A stretch of 64,000 nucleotides of DNA from Candidatus Saccharimonadota bacterium (GTDB lineage Bacteria > Patescibacteriota > Saccharimonadia > Saccharimonadales > Saccharimonadaceae). The notes beneath the pieces are model-generated. The model saw only the letters and a list, made by a program, of their open reading frames with translations, did no database searches and was not told where the DNA came from. A program made the position numbers and the translations under genes. Every line of letters begins with the position of its first letter. The first letter of the stretch is position 1. Below, piece after piece: positions 58,977 through 64,000 of this stretch. Where the stretch lies: assembly GCA_017404935.1 (NCBI GenBank), contig JAFRBI010000009.1, forward strand, positions 62,001 to 126,000, written 5' to 3'.

Positions 58977-60719
58977 TTTCTGCTTCTCTTCAGCTTCTAA
59001 TTTTTTGAAGGCGACTTTGCCAACGAGAGTTTTTGGAAGTTCATCTCTAAATTCGTAAGCAGTTGGCATAGCGTAAACTGGAATGTTCCTCGAGAGTAAT
59101 TCTCTGATTTCTTTTTCGATACGTTTGCCTGGCTTGTAACCTTCTTTTAGAACGATAAAGGCTTTTGGCACCTGACCTTTGTGTGGGTGGTCGATACCGA
59201 TGACGATAGAAGTTTCAACAGCTTCGTGCGAGTTGATAATAGATTCGAGGTGGGTTGGGTAGATATTGTAGCCTGACGAGATAATAATACGTTTGAGGCG
59301 CTGACCGAAGTAAATCAAACCATCATCACCAAGATGACCGATATCGCCGGTGTGAAGCCAGACTTTGCCGTCATCGTGAACTTTGATTACCTTTTTGGTT
59401 TCTTCTTCGTCACCAAGATAGCCCATCATTACAAGTGGACCAGAAATACAAATTTCGCCATCTTCCCCATTTTTGATTTCTTTTTTGGTGCCTGGTTTGA
59501 CGATTTTAAAGTCCATATTCGGCATCGGAGCACCGATGATGCCGTCTTTAAAGGCGTTTTCTGGGGAGAGACAAACTGCGCCAGAACCTTCGGTAAGACC
59601 ATAACCGACGCGGATTTTGGCTTTGGAACCGTGAGCAGCCAAGAATTCGTTAACTTTATCTCTGAGGGTGCTATTTAAAGTATCGCCACCACAGATTACA
59701 GCAGTAACAGACTCGAGGTCGTTTGGACCGAGCTTGGTATTGATAAGGGCTTCAAAGAGTGTTGGCACGCCTACGATGAAGCTAGGGGTGTTTTTGCGTA
59801 AAATATCGGCAAATAGCTTGTGCGAAAAGGCTGGAATAAGGTTACATTCCATACCTTTACAGAGAGGGGTGTGAATACAAACACCTAGCCCAAAGCAGTG
59901 AAATAGTGGCAAAATAGACAAAACATTAGCCCCTGGGACGATTTGGCGTATCATAGTGGCGTCGCAGATAGATTCTGCGTTGATATTAAGGTTTGAAAGC
60001 ATAACCGCCTTAGGAGCGCCCGTAGTGCCTCCAGAGTACATGATAATGGCAGGATCGGCACCACCACGGTCTTCGTGGTAGCTTCCCTGATAGAAATAGC
60101 TATTGGCGATAAAATCTTCCCAGAGAACTACCCGGCCATCGTTCATCGGTAGGCGAACTTTTTTGACGTGCAGTAATCTGTAAAGTTTTTGCTTTAAGAA
60201 ACCTAGACCATCTGATGGGCGCACGACAATGATGCGTTCTAAGCCAGCAGTATCTCTTAACCTGTAAATCTTATCAAATACAGCGTCGATAACCATCACG
60301 TATTTGGACTCTGCCACCTTGATATAATACTCTAATTCCTTCTCTGATGATAAGGGGTGGACCATATTACAGACAGCGCCAACCATATTTACAGCGTAAA
60401 CCATAGTAATACCCTCTGGGGTGTTTGGCATACAAATAGTAACCTTATCACCCTCCTTGACACCGTAGTTTTTAAGGGCGCGAGCGGCTTTTTCGATCTT
60501 TCTGACGAAGTTTTTATAGGTGACTTTGTGGCCATAATAAGAATATGCCACGTTGTCTGGGTATTTTTCGGCAGTCTGAATAATCATATCTACAATGGAA
60601 CAATCTGGGAATTCCAATTTTTCTGGAATGCCATCTTCCTTGTAGTATCTTAGCCAAGGTTTCCCACTAGTTTTTACAGTTTTTGCAGTTTTTTTCGCAG
60701 TTGATACTTTTTTCTTCAC
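58974..60719 (-). CDS. AMP-dependent synthetase / acyl-CoA ligase
   Basis: 581 residues starting at GTG with AAGGAGA upstream. The adenylate-forming signatures are IIMYSGGTTGAPKAVMLSN (P-loop), GYGLTEGSG and WLHTGDIGHLGDDG, with the lysine near the end in GKVAFKK. It likely activates a fatty acid, giving an acyl-adenylate and then acyl-CoA. The N-terminal 20 residues are Lys/Thr-rich. CPR bacteria usually lack fatty acid synthesis, so it may serve use of host lipids; this is inference. Confidence 0.9.
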   Translation of the reverse strand: MKKKVSTAKKTAKTVKTSGKPWLRYYKEDGIPEKLEFPDCSIVDMIIQTAEKYPDNVAYSYYGHKVTYKNFVRKIEKAARALKNYGVKEGDKVTICMPNTPEGITMVYAVNMVGAVCNMVHPLSSEKELEYYIKVAESKYVMVIDAVFDKIYRLRDTAGLERIIVVRPSDGLGFLKQKLYRLLHVKKVRLPMNDGRVVLWEDFIANSYFYQGSYHEDRGGADPAIIMYSGGTTGAPKAVMLSNLNINAESICDATMIRQIVPGANVLSILPLFHCFGLGVCIHTPLCKGMECNLIPAFSHKLFADILRKNTPSFIVGVPTLFEALINTKLGPNDLESVTAVICGGDTLNSTLRDKVNEFLAAHGSKAKIRVGYGLTEGSGAVCLSPENAFKDGIIGAPMPNMDFKIVKPGTKKEIKNGEDGEICISGPLVMMGYLGDEEETKKVIKVHDDGKVWLHTGDIGHLGDDGLIYFGQRLKRIIISSGYNIYPTHLESIINSHEAVETSIVIGIDHPHKGQVPKAFIVLKEGYKPGKRIEKEIRELLSRNIPVYAMPTAYEFRDELPKTLVGKVAFKKLEAEEKQK

Positions 60720-60755
60720 AAAAATCTCCTTATGAATAATTATAGCATAGTTTCA

Positions 60756-62399
60756 TTAGGCTGCCAGAATTTTGCTAGCGTTTTTGATGATGAGCCAAGT
60801 ACGAAAACCATTGCCCCATTTGAGATTGTAGCGATCTGGATATCTGTTAACCTGCTCAACGAGCTTGCCAACATATTCTCTGCCTTCGTCTGAAAGGCCG
60901 TCCCACCACTCGTTCCAGCGTTTTTGAGATTCTACGCTAATTGGGCTTTCGTCTAGCATAATCTTGATGCCCTCTTCGCCACCGATTAATTCTTCACTAC
61001 TTTTAATGTTGTCTACGAGAGCTTCTTCGCTCGTATCTAACGTAAGGTCGTCCACTGCCTCTGAAAAATCGGCCGCGTCCATCACACTAATCTTATTTTT
61101 CTCGATAAAATCAAGAATCTTGGTGATGTTGGCTTTTTTGGCCACCGTAAAGGCTTTTTCGGATTTAACATCATAGGCTTGAAAACCAGCCATCACTCGA
61201 GCCATAGCAGTTTCTTGCTCAACCTTGCTCTTAGCATTTTTGGCGATATTCATATATCGCATTGCGACAGTTTTGGCGATATCGAGATAGTTGTTAGCAT
61301 CGCCTTCCACCATTTCGTCCATATAACGGTTAAATTTGCGATCTACCTCTTTGATAAAATCAGGGTCGTTTACTACGTCTGGGCGAATTTCGCTAACATC
61401 AAGCATAAATTTAGCATAATCTTCGATGGTGCTTTTGATTTTGGCGTTAGTTTCTTTATCAACTGGGGTAAGTTTTTCGCCATTTTTACCACGAAAACCT
61501 TCCTCGGCCCACCTTTTATGGTCGATTTCACGCATTTCTTCTACAGCATCATTTCTAAAGTCGTCGATTAGATTTTGCTTTTGCTCTTCGATAGCTTCGG
61601 CGATAGTCTTGCCGTTTTTGTCGGTGCGTTCACCGTCTAGAAATTCTTCGGTATATAAATCTATATAAGTCTGACGGAAAAGCCTGCCCTTCCAGATTTT
61701 CTTGATTAGGCCGGCTTCTTTTAATTCTTTGTTTAATTCTTTTTCGGCGAGATTTTTAGCCAAACGCTCTTCGCTTTTGCTCCAATCAACGTTCATAGCT
61801 ACGAGTGGCTCTGGAGCTTCCTCTGGCTCTTTATTTTTGATGCTGGCAATTTCTTGGTCTACTTCTTCTAGCTCTTTTTTGAGCGCCATAATTTCTTCAA
61901 CTTTTTTGGCAAGCTCTTGATCTACCGGTTCGGTGCCTTGACCAATAACATCAATCTCTTTGCGAGGTTCTTTGGCGATAGTAAGTTCTTCCATTTCTGG
62001 ATCAAATTCGGAAACTTGCCTAATCACTCTAGGAGCAGGAACGACTTCTCTTTCCTTTTTGGTAGCTTCCTCTCGCTTAGCAGCTTCTTCAGCCATGATT
62101 CTTCTAACATCTAGACCACGAGTTTGTTCCATTTCTTTAGAATTTTCTAAATCTAGTGCCTTATCTGTAGCTAGTTGAATCTCTCTAGAACGATCTAGCG
62201 CTTCTTCTCTGCCTTTAGCAAGCTCTTCTTCTCTGATGCCGGTTCTGGCTTCTTCAGCGCTCATCAACCGCACTTCTGGCTGACCGGTTTTTCTGTTGAT
62301 TTCGTTAATTTCTTTTACAATAGAGGCGAGATATTCTTGGTTATTTTCTTCGCCACCTGGTTTTACGGCGTCCCAGTTAGAATTTATTTTTTCAGACAT
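60756..62399 (-). CDS. Large charged coiled-coil protein
   Basis: 547 residues with no signal peptide or membrane segment. Residues 1-250 are Glu/Lys/Arg-rich with heptad-like stretches (KKVEEIMALKKELEEVDQEIASIKN). The C-terminal half is helical with WWDGLSDEGREYVGKLVEQVNRYPDRY and a hydrophobic end. I do not recognise a family. It follows the 99-aa gene by one base and was probably co-evolved with it. Possibly structural. Confidence 0.6.
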   Translation of the reverse strand: MSEKINSNWDAVKPGGEENNQEYLASIVKEINEINRKTGQPEVRLMSAEEARTGIREEELAKGREEALDRSREIQLATDKALDLENSKEMEQTRGLDVRRIMAEEAAKREEATKKEREVVPAPRVIRQVSEFDPEMEELTIAKEPRKEIDVIGQGTEPVDQELAKKVEEIMALKKELEEVDQEIASIKNKEPEEAPEPLVAMNVDWSKSEERLAKNLAEKELNKELKEAGLIKKIWKGRLFRQTYIDLYTEEFLDGERTDKNGKTIAEAIEEQKQNLIDDFRNDAVEEMREIDHKRWAEEGFRGKNGEKLTPVDKETNAKIKSTIEDYAKFMLDVSEIRPDVVNDPDFIKEVDRKFNRYMDEMVEGDANNYLDIAKTVAMRYMNIAKNAKSKVEQETAMARVMAGFQAYDVKSEKAFTVAKKANITKILDFIEKNKISVMDAADFSEAVDDLTLDTSEEALVDNIKSSEELIGGEEGIKIMLDESPISVESQKRWNEWWDGLSDEGREYVGKLVEQVNRYPDRYNLKWGNGFRTWLIIKNASKILAA

Positions 62400-62400
62400 T

Positions 62401-62700
62401 TTAGTTTTTCCCTCCTAAATATAGTTCGCGAAACTTTTTCATTGTGTCTTCGGTGGTTTTTTCGATGTTTACGCCGGCGTTTTTAAAGAATTCGGCAATT
62501 TCAGATTCGGACAAATTCTTGATTTTATCAGCTAATTCTTGGGCTTTTTCATCTGATAATGCATTGACGGCAGCGCGATTAATTTCTGCCTCTAACTTCT
62601 TTGCCATATCGGCTACCACTTGTTTCTTAGCCTCAAGGTCATCAATAGAAATCCCCTTTTCTTTAAGGAGAGTCTCTACAAATTCGTTTATTTTTTGCAT
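62401..62700 (-). CDS. Small helical protein, DUF5663-like
   Basis: 99 residues: INEFVETLLKEKGISIDDLEAKKQVVADMAKKLEAEINRAAVNALSDEKAQELADKIKNLSESEIAEFFKNAGVNIEK. The arrangement (short helix, 'L..e..K..v...m...lE..in.a....L.de...el') resembles DUF5663 proteins such as the one at 46076-46366. Function unknown. It is directly before the coiled-coil gene with one base between stop and start. Confidence 0.6.
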   Translation of the reverse strand: MQKINEFVETLLKEKGISIDDLEAKKQVVADMAKKLEAEINRAAVNALSDEKAQELADKIKNLSESEIAEFFKNAGVNIEKTTEDTMKKFRELYLGGKN

Positions 62701-62804
62701 TTTTGTTGTAGCCTTTCTTTAGCTGTTTTCTTTATTATAACGCTTATTTTTAAAAATGCAAGAAAAAAATTGCTAAGTTTTACCTTAGCAATTTTTTCGT
62801 TTAT

Positions 62805-63869
62805 CTATTTGCTGACAGACAAAGAGATTTTGCGGCCTTCTTTGTCGATGTCGAGAACCTTGAAGCTCTTGCGTTCGTTTAAGGTGAAGACCTTCTCTGG
62901 GTCGACATCAGAACCTTCGCCAAGCTCAGATACGTGGACCAAAGCTTCTACGGCTGGGCTGATTTGAACGAAGGCACCAAATGGGGTGATACGGGTAACC
63001 GTACCTTCTACCTTGGAGCCTTTTTTGAGCTTTTCGACTTCGTTTAGCCATGGATCTTCGGTGAGTTGTTTCATCGAGAGAGACAAGCGTTCTTTATCAA
63101 TAGCAATAATCTTGGCTTCGATTTCGTCGCCAATTTTGACGTAATCAGATGGGTTATTGACACGCTCCCAAGAAATCTCGGAAATGTGGACCAAACCTTC
63201 GATACCGTCGACATTTACGAATACACCGAAATCTACTACGCCAGTGACTACGCCCTTTACTACATCGCCAACTTTGAGGCTGGAGAAGCGTTCGGCGAGA
63301 CCGTCTTTGATGGCTTCCTTCTCTGAGAAGATAAGCTTGTTTTCTTTCTTGATGGCGTCCAAGATACGCACCTTGATAGGCTTACCTACAAGAGAGTTGA
63401 GTCTCTGCAAGATTTCGTCTTTGTCGGCGCTACCAACTCTTGGGTAATGCTCGGCAGAAAGTTGAGAAACTGGCAAGAAACCTCTGATTCCTTCGTATTC
63501 TACCAAAAGACCACCACGGTTGGCGTCGTATGGAGTAATTTCCACGGTTTCGGCGTTGTCCATTTTTTCTTGGACCAAGTCCCAACCTTTGTCTTTGACA
63601 GCTTTTCTGAGCGAAAGTAGCACATAACCGTCGTCCATCTCTGCTTCGATAACAGAGGCGGTAACATCGGCACCTACTTCTAGATCTTTGATATATGAAG
63701 CCTCGCGGCGAGGTACAAGACCTACCCCTTGACTTCCGAGATCGATCAAAATCTCGTGTTTTTTGACAGAGATAACTTTACCATCAATGGTATCTCCGGC
63801 AACAACTTTTTTGGACGCATTTTCATCCTTTAGGAGTTCGTCCATAGTAACTTTTTTGGCATTAGCCAT
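62805..63869 (-). CDS. rpsA: S1-domain RNA-binding protein (ribosomal protein bS1-like)
   Basis: 354 residues with four S1 OB-folds (about 20-90, 105-175, 195-262, 280-350). The third and fourth have the best consensus: GDVVKGVVTGVVDFGVFVNVDGIEGLVHISEISW and GSKVEGTVTRITPFGAFVQISPAVEALVHVSEL. Four domains rather than six is common in compact genomes. It binds mRNA on the 30S subunit. GGAAGG precedes the ATG and a leader hairpin lies upstream. Many leaderless genes here would not need it for initiation. Confidence 0.9.
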   Translation of the reverse strand: MANAKKVTMDELLKDENASKKVVAGDTIDGKVISVKKHEILIDLGSQGVGLVPRREASYIKDLEVGADVTASVIEAEMDDGYVLLSLRKAVKDKGWDLVQEKMDNAETVEITPYDANRGGLLVEYEGIRGFLPVSQLSAEHYPRVGSADKDEILQRLNSLVGKPIKVRILDAIKKENKLIFSEKEAIKDGLAERFSSLKVGDVVKGVVTGVVDFGVFVNVDGIEGLVHISEISWERVNNPSDYVKIGDEIEAKIIAIDKERLSLSMKQLTEDPWLNEVEKLKKGSKVEGTVTRITPFGAFVQISPAVEALVHVSELGEGSDVDPEKVFTLNERKSFKVLDIDKEGRKISLSVSK

Positions 63870-63890
63870 AATTATATTTTCCTTCCTTTA

Positions 63891-63963
63891 GGCTCATTCA
63901 GAGGTCTCGTTTTGTAAGTTTGTGACGAAATCTTTGAATGAGCCCAAATCTAGTCTAATTATA
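63891..63963 (-). promoter_or_regulatory. Promoter and hairpin leader of the S1 protein gene
   Basis: Minus strand: TATAAT (63963-63958), then about 13 nt to a stem GGCTCATTCA / TGAATGAGCC (63944-63935 with 63900-63891) with a 34-nt loop, then the ribosome binding site GGAAGG. The stem is a plausible target for autoregulation by the S1 protein. Confidence 0.6.
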
Positions 63964-64000
63964 GCAAATTTCCCTTAAAATGTCTAGGGTGTAATTTTGA

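Noticed and set aside
1-64000. Alternative genetic code (TGA = Gly) as in Gracilibacteria/Absconditabacteria
   Set aside because: TGA ends several well-conserved genes, for example der and priA, at the expected length.

Overview
The window looks like a chromosome segment of a Candidatus Saccharibacteria (TM7) / Candidate Phyla Radiation bacterium. Supporting signs are AT-rich, tightly packed short genes; a shortened translation factor IF2; a dcw (division and cell wall) cluster without a recognisable mraZ; CPR-typical small families (DUF5663, DUF5674, DUF3048); a VirD4/TraG-like ATPase with no conjugation genes around it; sortase and many exported low-complexity proteins; and stop codon TGA used normally. 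The taxonomic call is an inference from gene content, not from a marker tree.

Layout. 1-3.4 kb: 5'-truncated xthA carrying an inserted hairpin element, an NnrD-like protein, and a convergent lipid pair (CDP-alcohol phosphatidyltransferase, GT4 glycosyltransferase). 3.4-16.6 kb: envelope genes (a large surface protein with a probable hypervariable C-terminus, sortase, PASTA-like and PEGA proteins, DUF3048 protein), a MazF-like toxin, a nuclease in a tRNA-Leu duplication, and gltX. 16.6-23.2 kb: tRNA-Glu, der, pth, dprA, a well-defined structured RNA gene, a two-gene cassette, topA. 23.3-30.2 kb: FISUMP surface protein, DUF3137-type membrane protein, a sigma-region-4/HARE-HTH regulator, TraG-like ATPase. 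30.8-38.2 kb (minus strand): rsmH-ftsL-ftsI-mraY-ftsW-murG-ftsQ. 38.6-46.1 kb: lone DUF4868 (KwaB-like) protein, CYTH protein, recJ, priA (second in-gene hairpin element), def, fmt. 46.1-50.7 kb: acetyltransferase/phosphotransacetylase/metalloprotease operon behind a promoter with a G11 spacer tract, infB, tRNA-Asn. 50.7-64 kb: small unknowns, a sortase-type surface protein, DNA alkylation repair, HATPase-DUF4325 regulator, ABC exporter, GT2, acyl-CoA ligase, coiled-coil proteins, S1-domain protein.

Most interesting material. (1) A family of three structured 5' leader RNAs (P1, side hairpin, P2, P3 and a covarying long-range pseudoknot followed by a U-run) that start at +1 and precede three exported-protein genes. 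(2) A C-ending-codon block at the end of the large surface protein that looks like a diversity-generating-retroelement variable region; no reverse transcriptase lies in the window. (3) A family of three GC-rich double-hairpin elements with conserved loop sequences and covarying arms, two of them sitting open-frame inside xthA and priA, plus an unrelated palindrome in der. (4) A consensus promoter whose spacer contains G11, a likely phase switch. (5) A roughly 300-nt RNA gene with a consensus promoter and terminator that matches no RNA I know. (6) Integration scars at tRNA-Leu and tRNA-Asn. (7) Widespread leaderless genes, with TATAAT 6-7 nt before ATG.

Together the region mixes core translation, replication and wall synthesis with envelope genes that appear to be diversified, phase-switched or controlled through structured RNA, which would fit a host-attached epibiont.
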